Below, in pieces: positions 15,724 through 24,805 of a stretch of 64,000 nucleotides of DNA (positions within the stretch are counted from its first letter, which is position 1; each line of letters begins with the position of its first letter). The notes beneath the pieces are model-generated. The model did not search any database. It was not told the DNA's origin and saw only the letters and a list, made by a program, of their open reading frames with translations. This DNA comes from Streptomyces minutiscleroticus. GTDB taxonomy: Bacteria > Actinomycetota > Actinomycetes > Streptomycetales > Streptomycetaceae. The stretch lies in the NCBI RefSeq assembly GCF_014650875.1, contig NZ_BMVU01000016.1, positions 1 through 64,000 of the forward strand, given 5' to 3'. The translations under genes were made by a program, and so were the position numbers.

Positions 15724-17130
15724 TCAGGCCGCCGCCTCGTCCTCCACCACCCGGTTGCGTCCGGCGAGGAAGCCCACCACGATCTGCGGGACCATCAGGG
15801 CGGCCATGAGGGCGATCGGCAGCCCCCAGCCGCCGCTGTGCTGGTAGAGCACGCCCACCAGCAGCGGGCCGGGGATCGAGATCAGATAGCCGGTGCTCTG
15901 CGCGAAGGCCGACAGCTGGGCGACGCCCGCCCCGGTCCTGGCCCGCATGCCGACCATGGTGAGCGCCAGCGGGAACGCGCAGTTGGAGATGCCGAGCAGC
16001 AGCGCCCACAGCCAGGCGCCGCCCTCCGGCGCGAAGTACAGGCCCGCGTACCCGGCGAGGCCGCACAGGCCGATGAGGACGACGACCGGGCCCTGGTGCG
16101 GCAGCCGGCCGGCGACCCGGGGGATCACGAACCCCAGCGGCACGCCCACGACCATCGTCAGCGCCAGCAGCAGCCCGGAGGTGCCCGCCGGGACGCCCGC
16201 GTCCCGGAAGATCTGCGCCATCCAGCCCATCGTGATGTACGCGGCGGTGGCCTGGAGCCCGAAGAAGACCGCGAGCGCCCAGGCGGTGCGGCTGCGGGTG
16301 ATGCGGAGCCTCGCGGTCTCCGCGTGCGCGGAGGTGCCGCCCGGCCCTTCGGGGGTCTCCTCAGGACCCGCGGGGCCGGAGGCCGCCTGCGCCGGTGCCT
16401 GTTCCTCGCCCGCGGGGGCCGTCCCGGCCACGGACCTCCCGGCCGGCGTCCGCCCCCGGTCGCGGACGAGCGGGAGCCACGGCAGGACCGCCGCCGCGGC
16501 GAGCGCGGCCCAGACGGCCAGGCCGGGCCGCCAGCCGCCCAGCGCGTCGGCCACCGGCACGGTGACCGCCGCCGCGACGGAGGTGCCCAGGGCGAGCGCC
16601 ATCGAGTACAGGCCGGTCATGGAGCCGACGCGGTCGGGGAACCAGCGCTTGACGATGACCGGCATCAGGACGTTGCTGACCGCGATGCCCATGAGGGCCA
16701 GCGCGCTGGCCACCAGGAAGACGGGGGTGCCGCCGGCGTACGGCCGGATCAGCAGGCCGGCGGTGATCGCGACCATGCCCGCGCAGACGACCGCGGCGGG
16801 CCCGAAGCGGCGGGCCAGCCGCGGCGCCATGACGCCGAAGAGGGCGAAGCACAGCGACGGCACGGAGGTGAGCAGCCCGGCGACGCTGCCGCTCATGCCG
16901 AGCCCGTCGCGCACGTCCTCCAGGAGTGCACCGAGGCTCGTGATGGCGGGGCGCAGGTTCAGGGCCGAGAGCACGATGCCGGCGACGACCAGCCGCGTCG
17001 CCCACGCGCGCGGGGCGGCCGTCACGGACGCCGCGCCCCGGGGACGGGGCCTGTCGCCGGTGCTCCGGCCGGGGCCGTCGGCCGCACGTATCGGTGCGGA
17101 CGTCGCCGTCCGCGTCTCCTCGCCACTCAT
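15724..17130 (-). CDS. CynX/NimT-type MFS transporter
   Basis: The 468-aa protein has twelve predicted helices in two halves split by a charged Pro/Glu/Ala loop (about residues 215-265). The start of helix one (SALNLRPAITSLGALLEDVRDGLG) is the signature of the CynX/NimT (cyanate or nitroimidazole) MFS group. The cargo is unknown. It is divergent from the FadR-type regulator at 17237 with an AT-rich palindrome between, suggesting control by that regulator. The start is uncertain: ATGs at 17130, 17139 and 17142 are all in frame with weak ribosome binding sites. Confidence 0.9.
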   Translation of the reverse strand: MSGEETRTATSAPIRAADGPGRSTGDRPRPRGAASVTAAPRAWATRLVVAGIVLSALNLRPAITSLGALLEDVRDGLGMSGSVAGLLTSVPSLCFALFGVMAPRLARRFGPAAVVCAGMVAITAGLLIRPYAGGTPVFLVASALALMGIAVSNVLMPVIVKRWFPDRVGSMTGLYSMALALGTSVAAAVTVPVADALGGWRPGLAVWAALAAAAVLPWLPLVRDRGRTPAGRSVAGTAPAGEEQAPAQAASGPAGPEETPEGPGGTSAHAETARLRITRSRTAWALAVFFGLQATAAYITMGWMAQIFRDAGVPAGTSGLLLALTMVVGVPLGFVIPRVAGRLPHQGPVVVLIGLCGLAGYAGLYFAPEGGAWLWALLLGISNCAFPLALTMVGMRARTGAGVAQLSAFAQSTGYLISIPGPLLVGVLYQHSGGWGLPIALMAALMVPQIVVGFLAGRNRVVEDEAAA

Positions 17131-17144
17131 GAGCCCCATCATAG

Positions 17145-17159
17145 AATCATGGGATGATT
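17145..17159. promoter_or_regulatory. Candidate GntR/FadR operator
   Basis: AATCATGGGATGATT is a perfect 6-3-6 palindrome in an otherwise GC-rich intergenic region. It sits 15 bases upstream of the MFS start and about 80 bases upstream of the regulator start. FadR-subfamily proteins typically bind short AT-rich palindromes in their own divergent promoters. This is inference from position and symmetry. Confidence 0.6.
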
Positions 17160-17236
17160 GGCTGTCCACGTCCTCGTGGAGTGCCATGGGGCACAATCCA
17201 CTGACATCCGCCCCCGTCCCGGCGCGAAGGACCGTC

Positions 17237-17932
17237 ATGCCGCTGAGCCACCCCCGCCGTTCGGTGCTGTCCGAGCAGGTCATCAACGAGCTGCGCACCC
17301 AGATCACCTCGGGCGAGTGGCCGGTCGGCTCCCGCATCCCCACCGAGCCCGAGCTGGTCGAGCAGCTGGGCGTGGCCCGCAACACCGTCCGCGAGGCCGT
17401 GCGCGCGCTCGCGCACAACGGCCTGCTCGACATCCGCCAGGGCTCGGGCACGTACGTCGTGGCGACGAGCGAGCTGGCGGGCGTGATGCACCGGCGCTTC
17501 GCCGACGCCGCCCCGCGGCACGTCGCCGAGCTGCGCTCCACGCTGGAGTCGGGCGCCGCCAAGCTGGCCGCCCTGCGGCGCACCGAGCGCGACCTGAAGC
17601 AGCTGGACGCGCTCCTCCTGCGCCGCGAGGAGGCCTGGGAGTCGGGCGACAAGGAGGCCTTCGTGGCCGCCGACGCGACGTTCCACCTGGCGGTGGTGGC
17701 GGCGTCCCACAACGACGTGATGACGGCGATGTACGCGGACCTGGGCGAGGTGCTGCGCGACTGGCTGCGCGGCGACGTCGGCGAGGAGCTGACCCCGGAG
17801 ACGTACATGGACCACGCGCCGCTCGTCGACGCGATCCGCGCGGGCGACGCCGCGGCGGCCGCCGCGGAGGCCGCGGACTACCCGGTGGTGTGCCGCCCCG
17901 GCCGCCCCGCCGACGTCAGCGCCGGTGGGTGA
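17237..17932 (+). CDS. GntR-family (FadR subfamily) transcriptional regulator
   Basis: The 231-aa protein has an N-terminal winged helix (about 8-72) with the GntR pattern EQVINELRTQITSGEWPVG, IPTEPELVEQLGVARNTVREA and RQGSGTYV. A C-terminal FCD ligand domain (about 90-215) follows, with the metal- or acid-binding residues expected in FHLAVVAASHN. The start ATG 17237 follows GAAGGA; an in-frame ATG at 17186 would add 17 residues. It probably represses the divergent MFS gene through the palindrome at 17145-17159. Its last 17 bases overlap the convergent secreted-protein gene. Confidence 0.93.
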   Translation: MPLSHPRRSVLSEQVINELRTQITSGEWPVGSRIPTEPELVEQLGVARNTVREAVRALAHNGLLDIRQGSGTYVVATSELAGVMHRRFADAAPRHVAELRSTLESGAAKLAALRRTERDLKQLDALLLRREEAWESGDKEAFVAADATFHLAVVAASHNDVMTAMYADLGEVLRDWLRGDVGEELTPETYMDHAPLVDAIRAGDAAAAAAEAADYPVVCRPGRPADVSAGG

Positions 17933-18254
17933 TCCACGCACCCTGGACCTCCTTCCAGCACCGTGCGGTCAGCCGTACGGTCTCGGCCGGTCCCGCCGTG
18001 ACGGGGGCGCCGTCGCTGTCGATGTCCCACCACCGGACGCACTCGACGTGCAGCCGGAGCCGGTCCGGTGCCGGATAGGGGTTGTGGCAGTACACGGTGA
18101 CACGCGATCCCTCGACCGCGGTGCGGCAGGCCGCGCCGAAGGGCTGCGGCGCGGGCGCCCGGACGCCGGCGGGGTGCGAGGCGGCGTCGCCGGGCAGCGC
18201 GACCAGCAGGGCCAGCGCGACCGGCACGAGGACGAAGCGGGTGAACAGGCGCAC
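17916..18254 (-). CDS. Small secreted protein, unknown
   Basis: This 112-aa protein starts with a signal peptide (VRLFTRFVLVPVALALLVAL, cleavage near DAA/SHP). The mature part has four cysteines (CRTAV, YCHNP, VECVRWW, RCWKEV), so it may form two disulfides outside the cell. GTG 18254 has a strong GAGGAGG eight bases upstream. The 3' end overlaps the regulator gene convergently by 17 bases. I do not recognise the family. Confidence 0.75.
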   Translation of the reverse strand: MRLFTRFVLVPVALALLVALPGDAASHPAGVRAPAPQPFGAACRTAVEGSRVTVYCHNPYPAPDRLRLHVECVRWWDIDSDGAPVTAGPAETVRLTARCWKEVQGAWITHRR

Positions 18255-18356
18255 AAGGAAGACCTCCTCGGCCGTGCTCGGCGGCGGCGCGTACGGGACG
18301 CGTACTCCACAGTGCGCGGTCACCCGTCCGCCGCGCCCGGCGGGTGGGCCGAACGG

Positions 18357-18400
18357 GTGACGTCCCGCCCCCCGCGCCGCGGCGGGGGACGGGACGTCAC
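18357..18400 (-). terminator. Terminator hairpin after the enoyl reductase gene
   Basis: A 19-bp stem with one mismatch (arms GTGACGTCCCGCCCC... and ...GGACGGGACGTCAC) lies 49 bases past the stop of the minus-strand enoyl reductase gene. It is the only strong hairpin before the divergent small secreted gene. Confidence 0.75.
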
Positions 18401-18448
18401 CAGGGTCGTCCGGCGTGCGCGGCCGTCACCCGGACGGCGCGCGGGCGG

Positions 18449-19216
18449 TCACGCGCCGATCGCGTGCAGTCCGCCGTCCACGTGGATGATCTCGCCCGTG
18501 GTCTTCGGGAACCAGTCGCTCAGCAGGGCGACGATGCCGCGGCCGGCCGGCTCGGGGTCCTTCAGGTCCCACTCCAGGGGCGCACGGGTGTCCCAGACGG
18601 ACGCCAGCTCGGAGAAGCCCGGGATGGACTTGGCGGCCATCGAGCCGATCGGCCCGGCGGAGATGAGGTTGGAGCGCACGTTCTGCTTGCCCAGGTCGCG
18701 GGCGAGGTAGCGGTTGGTGGCCTCCAGGGCGGCCTTGGCCGGGCCCATCCAGTCGTACTGCGGCCAGGCGTACTGGGCGTCGAAGGTGAGGCCGACGACC
18801 GAGCCGCCGTTCTGCATCAGCGGCAGGCAGGCCATGGTCAGCGACTTCAGGGAGAACGCCGAGACGTGCATGGCGGTGGCCACCGACTCGAACGGCGTGT
18901 TCAGGAAGTTGCCGCCGAGGGCGTCCTGGGGCGCGAAGCCGATGGAGTGCACGACGCCGTCCAGGCCGCCCAGCTCCTCGCCGACCACGTCGGCCAGGCG
19001 CGCGAGGTGCTCGTCGTTGGTGACGTCCAGCTCGATGACCTTCGTGGGCTTCGGCAGCTTCTTGGCGATGCGCTCGGTCAGCGTGGGCCGCGGGAACGCG
19101 GTCAGGATGATCTCCGCGCCCTGCTCCTGGGCCAGCTTGGCGGCGTGGAAGGCGATGGAGGACTCCATCAGCACACCGGTGATCAGGACGCGCTTGCCCT
19201 CGAGAATTCCGCTCAT
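18449..19216 (-). CDS. fabI: Enoyl-[acyl-carrier-protein] reductase (NADH), InhA/FabI type
   Basis: The 255-aa SDR enzyme has a modified nucleotide motif (LITGVLMESSIAFHAAKLAQ) and the enoyl reductase Y-x6-K catalytic pattern in YDWMGPAKAAL. It also has the C-terminal ISAGPIGSMAAKSIPGF and VDGGLHAIGA typical of InhA-like proteins. It reduces trans-2-enoyl-ACP in each round of fatty acid elongation and is the target family of isoniazid and triclosan. It follows fabG by 5 bases on the same strand, forming a two-gene fatty-acid operon, as in mycobacteria (mabA-inhA). Confidence 0.95.
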   Translation of the reverse strand: MSGILEGKRVLITGVLMESSIAFHAAKLAQEQGAEIILTAFPRPTLTERIAKKLPKPTKVIELDVTNDEHLARLADVVGEELGGLDGVVHSIGFAPQDALGGNFLNTPFESVATAMHVSAFSLKSLTMACLPLMQNGGSVVGLTFDAQYAWPQYDWMGPAKAALEATNRYLARDLGKQNVRSNLISAGPIGSMAAKSIPGFSELASVWDTRAPLEWDLKDPEPAGRGIVALLSDWFPKTTGEIIHVDGGLHAIGA

Positions 19217-19221
19217 GGTGA

Positions 19222-19926
19222 TCAGTGACCCATTCCCAGTCCGCCGTCAACGGGAATGACGGCTCCAGTGATGTACGAGGCGTCGTCCGAGGCGAGGAAC
19301 CGCACCGTCGCGGCGATCTCCTCCGGCTGCGCGTACCGGCCGAGCGGCACCTGCGACACGATGCCGGCGCGCTGCTCGTCGCTGAGCACCTTGGTCATGT
19401 CGGTGTCGACGAAGCCGGGGGCGACGACGTTGAAGGTGATGTTGCGCGAGCCCAGCTCACGGGCGAGGGAGCGCGCGAAGCCGACGAGGCCGGCCTTGGA
19501 GGCGGCGTAGTTCGCCTGCCCGGCCGAGCCGAGGAGGCCCACCACCGAGGAGATCAGGACGACGCGGCCCTTCTTGGCCCGCAGCATGGCGCGGTTGGCG
19601 CGCTTCACGACCCGGAAGGTGCCGGTGAGGTTGGTGTCCAGGACGGACGTGAAGTCCTCCTCGGACATGCGCATCAGGAGCTGGTCCTTGGTGACGCCGG
19701 CGTTGGCGACGAGGACCTCGACGGGACCGTGGGTCTCCTCGATCTCCTTGTAGGCCTGCTCCACCTGCTCGGCGTCGGTGATGTCGCACTTGACGGCGAG
19801 GAACCCCTCCGGGGGCTCCCCCGAGCGGTACGTGATCGCGACCTTGTCGCCCGCGTCGGCGAAAGCGCGGGCGATGGCGAGGCCGATGCCCCGGTTTCCT
19901 CCGGTGACGAGAACCGAGCGGCTCAA
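19222..19926 (-). CDS. fabG: 3-oxoacyl-[acyl-carrier-protein] reductase
   Basis: The 234-aa SDR protein has the Rossmann motif TGGNRGIG, the NAGVTKDQLLMRM segment and catalytic S-Y-K in LISSVVG and NYAASKAG. It ends in the family-typical PVDGGLGMGH. It reduces 3-oxoacyl-ACP with NADPH. It is the first gene of the operon with the enoyl reductase, so two consecutive reductions of elongation are co-expressed. ATG 19926 is preceded by AAGGGTG. Regulation is not visible from sequence. Confidence 0.95.
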   Translation of the reverse strand: MSRSVLVTGGNRGIGLAIARAFADAGDKVAITYRSGEPPEGFLAVKCDITDAEQVEQAYKEIEETHGPVEVLVANAGVTKDQLLMRMSEEDFTSVLDTNLTGTFRVVKRANRAMLRAKKGRVVLISSVVGLLGSAGQANYAASKAGLVGFARSLARELGSRNITFNVVAPGFVDTDMTKVLSDEQRAGIVSQVPLGRYAQPEEIAATVRFLASDDASYITGAVIPVDGGLGMGH

Positions 19927-20275
19927 CGGATCACCCTTTCGATAGCGGTCGGAACCCCCTGCGCGACTCCTGCGGGACAGGCGGGCTTCCCCGAAAACCT
20001 ATCGGTCCGTGTCTCCGGTCGGGCAATCGGGCACCGACAGTGGCACACGGGCCTCTCTGTCGGGTCCCTACAGTCGCGTCCCGGCCCGGAGCGCCGCGCC
20101 GGGGCGCCGGGAGACCGTACGGGCCGGTGGCCGCCGCGCCCGCCCGGGCGGGACGGACCCGGCACGCGGCTCGTACGCATTTCCGGTGGGCCCGGTCCGC
20201 GGGAGATGATTCACTGCCCGCGACGGTCACAGGAGACGGTCGCAAGAGGCGGACACCGCGAAGGGAACCCCACCC
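19927..20275. other. Divergent promoter region, fabG and tldD
   Basis: The 349 bases separate the fabG operon from tldD and must contain both promoters. I see no long palindrome, riboswitch or coding sequence. A GAAGGGAA ribosome binding site precedes the tldD GTG. Confidence 0.55.
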
Positions 20276-21799
20276 GTGCCCCATGACATCGATCAGTCGT
20301 TCCTGGCGCTGCCGCTGAGGGCCCTGGCCGACGCGGCGCTCGCGCGGGCCCGTGCGCTCGGCGCCGAGCACGCGGACTTCCGGTTCGAGCGGGTGCGCAG
20401 CGCCTCCTGGCGGCTGCGGGACGCCAGGCCGGCGGGCTCCTCGGACACCACGGACCTCGGGTACGCGGTCCGGGTCGTGCACGGGGGCACCTGGGGGTTC
20501 GCCTCCGGCGTGGACCTGAGCATGGACGCGGCCGCGCGGGTCGCCTCGCAGGCGGTCGCCATGGCGAAGCTGTCCGCGCAGGTGATCAGGGCGGCCGGGT
20601 CCGACGAGCGCGTGGAGCTGGCCGACGAGCCCGTGCACAGCGACAGGACCTGGGTCTCCTCCTACGAGGTGGACCCCTTCTCCGTGCCGGACGAGGAGAA
20701 GTCGGGACTGCTGGCGGACTTCAGCGCGCGGCTGCTGGCGGCCGACGGCGTGGACCACGTGGACGCCTCGCTGCTCACCGTGCACGAGAACAAGTTCTAC
20801 GCGGACACGGCGGGCACCGTGACCACGCAGCAGCGCGTGCGGCTGCACCCGCAGCTGACGGCCGTCGCGGTCGACTCCTCCAGCGGCGAGTTCGACTCGA
20901 TGCGCACCCTCGCGCCGCCGGTGGGGCGCGGCTGGGAGTACCTGACGGGCACCGGCTGGGACTGGGAGGGCGAACTCGAACAGATCCCGGAGCTGCTCGC
21001 CGAGAAGATGCGCGCGCCGAGCGTGCAGGCCGGGGTGTACGACCTGGTCGTGGACCCCTCCAACCTCTGGCTGACCATCCACGAGTCCATCGGGCACGCC
21101 ACCGAGCTGGACCGCGCGCTGGGCTACGAGGCCGCGTACGCCGGGACCTCCTTCGCCACCTTCGACAAGCTGGGGAAGCTGAAGTACGGCTCCGAGCTGA
21201 TGAACGTGACGGGCGACCGGACCGCCGAGCACGGGCTCGCCACCGTCGGCTACGACGACGAGGGCGTGGCCGGGCAGTCCTGGGACCTGGTCAGGGACGG
21301 CCGCCTCGTCGGCTACCAGCTGGACCGGCGCATCGCCCGGCTGACCGGCTTCGAGCGGTCCAACGGCTGCGCGTACGCCGACTCCCCCGCGCACGTGCCC
21401 GTGCAGCGCATGGCCAACGTCTCGCTCCAGCCCGACCCGGGCGGCCTGTCGACCGAGGACCTGATCGGCGGCGTCGAGCGCGGCGTCTACGTCGTCGGCG
21501 ACCGCTCCTGGTCGATCGACATGCAGCGCTACAACTTCCAGTTCACCGGGCAGCGCTTCTTCAGGATCGAGAACGGGCGGCTCGCGGGCCAGCTGCGGGA
21601 CGTCGCGTACCAGGCGACGACCACGGACTTCTGGGGCTCGATGGCCGCGGTCGGCGGCCCCCAGACGTACGTCCTGGGCGGCGCCTTCAACTGCGGCAAG
21701 GCCCAGCCGGGCCAGGTGGCCGCGGTCTCGCACGGCTGCCCCTCGGCCCTCTTCCGGGGCGTCAACATTCTGAACACCACGCAGGAGGCGGGCCGATGA
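20276..21799 (+). CDS. tldD: TldD-family metalloprotease subunit
   Basis: The 507-aa protein carries the zinc motif HESIGH (H269 onward) within LTIHESIGHATELDRALGYE, which is the catalytic signature of TldD. The C-terminal half has the conserved PVQRMANVSLQPDPGG and GDRSWSIDMQRYNFQFTGQ segments. TldD pairs with TldE to form a protease that degrades unfolded peptides and processes some RiPP antibiotics and CcdA. The downstream tldE overlaps by 4 bases. GTG 20276 follows GAAGGGAA. Confidence 0.94.
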   Translation: MPHDIDQSFLALPLRALADAALARARALGAEHADFRFERVRSASWRLRDARPAGSSDTTDLGYAVRVVHGGTWGFASGVDLSMDAAARVASQAVAMAKLSAQVIRAAGSDERVELADEPVHSDRTWVSSYEVDPFSVPDEEKSGLLADFSARLLAADGVDHVDASLLTVHENKFYADTAGTVTTQQRVRLHPQLTAVAVDSSSGEFDSMRTLAPPVGRGWEYLTGTGWDWEGELEQIPELLAEKMRAPSVQAGVYDLVVDPSNLWLTIHESIGHATELDRALGYEAAYAGTSFATFDKLGKLKYGSELMNVTGDRTAEHGLATVGYDDEGVAGQSWDLVRDGRLVGYQLDRRIARLTGFERSNGCAYADSPAHVPVQRMANVSLQPDPGGLSTEDLIGGVERGVYVVGDRSWSIDMQRYNFQFTGQRFFRIENGRLAGQLRDVAYQATTTDFWGSMAAVGGPQTYVLGGAFNCGKAQPGQVAAVSHGCPSALFRGVNILNTTQEAGR

Positions 21800-23190
21800 G
21801 CGCGCGTACGACCAGGCCGCACGAGATCGTCGAACGGGCCCTCGCGCTGTCCCGGGCCGACGGGTGCGTGGTGATCGCGGACGAGCGCTCGACCGCCAAC
21901 CTGCGCTGGGCGGGCAACGCCCTGACCACCAACGGCGTCACCCGCGGACGGACGCTGACCGTGATCGCGACCGTCGACGGCAAGGAGGGCACGGCGTCCG
22001 GCGTCGTGTCCCGGTCCGCGGTGACGGCGGACGAGCTGGAGCCGCTGGTGCGGGCCGCCGAGGCCGCCGCGCGCGGGGCCGGTCCGGCCGAGGACGCGCA
22101 GCCCCTGGTGACCGGCGTCGAGCCGTCGCCCGACTTCACGGACGCGCCCGCCGAGACCTCCTCGGCCGTCTTCGCGGACTTCGCGCCGGCGCTCGGCGAG
22201 TCCTTCGCCCGCGCCCGGGCGGGCGGGCGCGAGCTGTACGGCTTCGCCAACCACGAGCTGGTCTCCAGCTACCTCGGCACGTCGACGGGGCTGCGGCTGC
22301 GCCACGACCAGCCGACCGGGACGCTGGAGCTGAACGCCAAGTCGCCGGACCGCACGCGCTCGGCGTGGGCCGGGCGGGCCACGCGCGACTTCAAGGACGT
22401 CGACCCGGCGGCGCTCGACGCGGAGCTGGCGGTCCGCCTCGGCTGGGCCGAGCGGCGCACGCAGCTGCCCGCGGGCCGCTACGAGACGCTGCTGCCGCCG
22501 ACCGCGGTCGCGGACCTGCTGATCTACCAGACGTGGTCGGCGTCGGCGCGGGACGCGGCCGAGGGCCGGACGGTGTTCTCCCGGCCGGGCGGCGGCACCC
22601 GCGTCGGCGACCGGCTCTCCGCGCTGCCGCTGACCCTGCGCAGCGACCCGCACGCGCCGGGCCTGGAGAGCGCCCCGTTCGTGCTGGCCCACTCCTCCGG
22701 GGGCGACACGTCGGTGTTCGACAACGGGCTGCCGCTCACGGCCACCGACTGGATCCGCGAGGGCACCCTGGAGCGGCTGACCACGACCCGGCACAGCGCG
22801 GCCCTCACCGGTCGGCCGGTGGCCCCGGCGATCGACAACCTCGTCCTCGACGGCGGCACGGACCGCTCCCTGGAGGAGATGGTCGCCGGCACCGAGCGCG
22901 GGCTGCTGCTGACCTGCCTGTGGTACATCCGCGAGGTCGACCCGGCGACGCTGCTGCTCACAGGGCTGACCCGGGACGGTGTCTACCTCGTCGAGAACGG
23001 CGAGGTCACCGGCGAGGTGAACAACTTCCGCTTCAACGAGTCGCCGGTCGACCTGCTGGGCCGCGCGACCGAGGCGGGCCGCACGGAGAGGACGCTGCCG
23101 CGCGAGTGGGGCGACTGGTTCACGCGGGCCGCGATGCCGCCGCTGCGGGTGCCGGACTTCAACATGAGCTCGGTGAGCCAGGGCGTGTGA
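21796..23190 (+). CDS. tldE: TldE/PmbA-family metalloprotease partner
   Basis: This 464-aa protein shares the TldD/PmbA fold but lacks the HExxxH zinc motif, as expected of TldE. Family features are GVTRGRTLTVIATVDGKEG near the N-terminus, and NLVLDGGTDRSLEEMVAGTERGL, LLLTCLWYIREVDPATLLLTG and NNFRFNESPVDLL toward the C-terminus. Its ATG overlaps the tldD stop (ATGA), so translation is coupled. No RiPP precursor is evident nearby, so a housekeeping proteolytic role is the simplest reading. Confidence 0.93.
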   Translation: MSARTTRPHEIVERALALSRADGCVVIADERSTANLRWAGNALTTNGVTRGRTLTVIATVDGKEGTASGVVSRSAVTADELEPLVRAAEAAARGAGPAEDAQPLVTGVEPSPDFTDAPAETSSAVFADFAPALGESFARARAGGRELYGFANHELVSSYLGTSTGLRLRHDQPTGTLELNAKSPDRTRSAWAGRATRDFKDVDPAALDAELAVRLGWAERRTQLPAGRYETLLPPTAVADLLIYQTWSASARDAAEGRTVFSRPGGGTRVGDRLSALPLTLRSDPHAPGLESAPFVLAHSSGGDTSVFDNGLPLTATDWIREGTLERLTTTRHSAALTGRPVAPAIDNLVLDGGTDRSLEEMVAGTERGLLLTCLWYIREVDPATLLLTGLTRDGVYLVENGEVTGEVNNFRFNESPVDLLGRATEAGRTERTLPREWGDWFTRAAMPPLRVPDFNMSSVSQGV

Positions 23191-23297
23191 GGCGAGCCTC
23201 GCCGGAAACGCCGTGAGCGCTGCCGGCGGGGACGTATAACCTCGTAGACGGTGGTCATGCCGACCGCCTCGAAGATCATTCAAGGAGAACGAGAACC

Positions 23298-24572
23298 GTG
23301 ACGGACATCGTCGACGACCTGAAGTGGCGCGGGCTCTTCGCCCAGTCCACCGACGAGGACGCCTTGCGCAAGGCGCTCGCGGACGGTCCCGTCACGTTCT
23401 ATTGCGGCTTCGACCCGACCGCGGCCTCCCTGCACGTGGGGCACCTGGTGCAGGTGCTCACCGTGCGCCGGCTCCAGCAGGCCGGCCACCGGCCGCTGGC
23501 GCTAGTGGGCGGCGCGACCGGGCAGATCGGCGACCCACGCCCGACCGCGGAGCGCACGCTGAACTCGCCGGAGACGGTCGCCGGCTGGGTCGGGCGGCTG
23601 CGCAGCCAGATCGAGCCGTTCCTGTCCTTCGAGGGCGAGAACGCCGCGGTCATGGTCAACAACCTCGACTGGACGCAGGGCCTCTCCGCGATCGAGTTCC
23701 TCCGCGACATCGGCAAGCACTTCCGCGTCAACAAGATGCTGACGAAAGAGTCGGTCGCCCGGCGCCTGGAGTCCTCCGAGGGCATCAGCTACACGGAGTT
23801 CAGCTACCAGCTCCTCCAGGCCATGGACTTCCTCCAGCTGTACCGGCGGTACGGCTGCACGCTCCAGCAGGGCGGCAGCGACCAGTGGGGCAACCTCACG
23901 GCCGGCCTGGACCTGATCCACCGGCTGGAGCCGGACGCCACCGTGCACGCGCTGGCGACGCCGCTGATGACCAAGGCGGACGGCACCAAGTTCGGCAAGA
24001 GCGAGAGCGGCGCCGTCTGGCTCGACCCGGAGATGACGACGCCGTACGCGTTCTACCAGTTCTGGCTGAACACGGACGACCGGGACGTCTCGCGCTACCT
24101 GCGCATCCTGTCCTTCAGGTCCCGCGAGGAGCTGGAGGAGCTGGAGCGGCAGACCGAGGAGCGCCCGCAGGCCCGGGCCGCGCAGCGCGCGCTCGCCGAG
24201 GAGCTGACGACGCTGGTGCACGGCGCCGACCAGACGGCCGCCGTGATCGCCGCGTCCAAGGCCCTGTTCGGCCAGGGCGACCTCACGGAGCTCGACGACC
24301 GGACGCTGGCGGCGGCCCTCTCCGAGGTGCCGCACATCCGGGTCGCCGAACTCGGGCCTGTGGTGGACCTGTTCGCGGAGGCCGGCCTGGTGGCCAGCAA
24401 GTCCGCCGCGCGCCGCACGGTCAAGGAGGGCGGCGCGTACGTGAACAACGTGAAGGTCGCCGCCGAGGACACGGTCCCCGCCGCCGAGGACCTGCTGCAC
24501 GGCCGCTGGCTCGTGCTGCGCCGCGGCAAGAAGAACCTGGCGGCGGTGGAGGTCACCGGCGCCGAGGGCTGA
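23298..24572 (+). CDS. tyrS: Tyrosyl-tRNA synthetase
   Basis: The 424-aa class I synthetase has HVGHL (H46 onward, the HIGH motif), KFGKS (residues 231-235, the KMSKS motif) and the tyrosine pocket sequence YTEFSYQLLQAMDF. It carries a C-terminal S4 RNA-binding domain (about 355-420: LVASKSAARRTVKEGGAYVNNVK). It attaches tyrosine to tRNA(Tyr). The GTG at 23298 is preceded by AAGGAG at ideal distance. The 107-base upstream region lacks T-box landmarks. A very strong terminator follows. Confidence 0.97.
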   Translation: MTDIVDDLKWRGLFAQSTDEDALRKALADGPVTFYCGFDPTAASLHVGHLVQVLTVRRLQQAGHRPLALVGGATGQIGDPRPTAERTLNSPETVAGWVGRLRSQIEPFLSFEGENAAVMVNNLDWTQGLSAIEFLRDIGKHFRVNKMLTKESVARRLESSEGISYTEFSYQLLQAMDFLQLYRRYGCTLQQGGSDQWGNLTAGLDLIHRLEPDATVHALATPLMTKADGTKFGKSESGAVWLDPEMTTPYAFYQFWLNTDDRDVSRYLRILSFRSREELEELERQTEERPQARAAQRALAEELTTLVHGADQTAAVIAASKALFGQGDLTELDDRTLAAALSEVPHIRVAELGPVVDLFAEAGLVASKSAARRTVKEGGAYVNNVKVAAEDTVPAAEDLLHGRWLVLRRGKKNLAAVEVTGAEG

Positions 24573-24716
24573 GCCGGGCCGGGGCCCGGACTTCCCGGCC
24601 GCTCGGCGGCCGGGCGGACCGGTCATCCGGCGGCCCGGCCGGGCGGCTGCCCGGGACGGCCGTGCCCGCCGGCGGCGTACGGCCTCCGGTGGCGTACGGC
24701 CGCCGCGGGACGGTGC

Positions 24717-24766
24717 GTGCGAAGGGGCGGTGACCGCGACACGTCGCGGTCACCGCCCCTTCGCAC
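24717..24766. terminator. Very strong bidirectional terminator (23-bp perfect stem)
   Basis: A perfect 23-bp stem (24717-24739 with 24744-24766) with a 4-base loop lies between convergent tyrS and the GlsB-type gene. It is followed by three copies of a CGCACGTCT-type 9-base direct repeat (24762-24788). Confidence 0.88.
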
Positions 24767-24805
24767 GTCTCGCACGTCTCGCACGTCCGGCGGGCGCGAC
24801 CGCCG

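Noticed and set aside
23191..23297. T-box leader before tyrS
   Set aside because: The gap is only 107 bases and lacks the T-box sequence and terminator/antiterminator pair.
24762..24788. CRISPR-like short direct repeats after the tyrS terminator
   Set aside because: The units are only nine bases with no spacers; simple slippage explains them.
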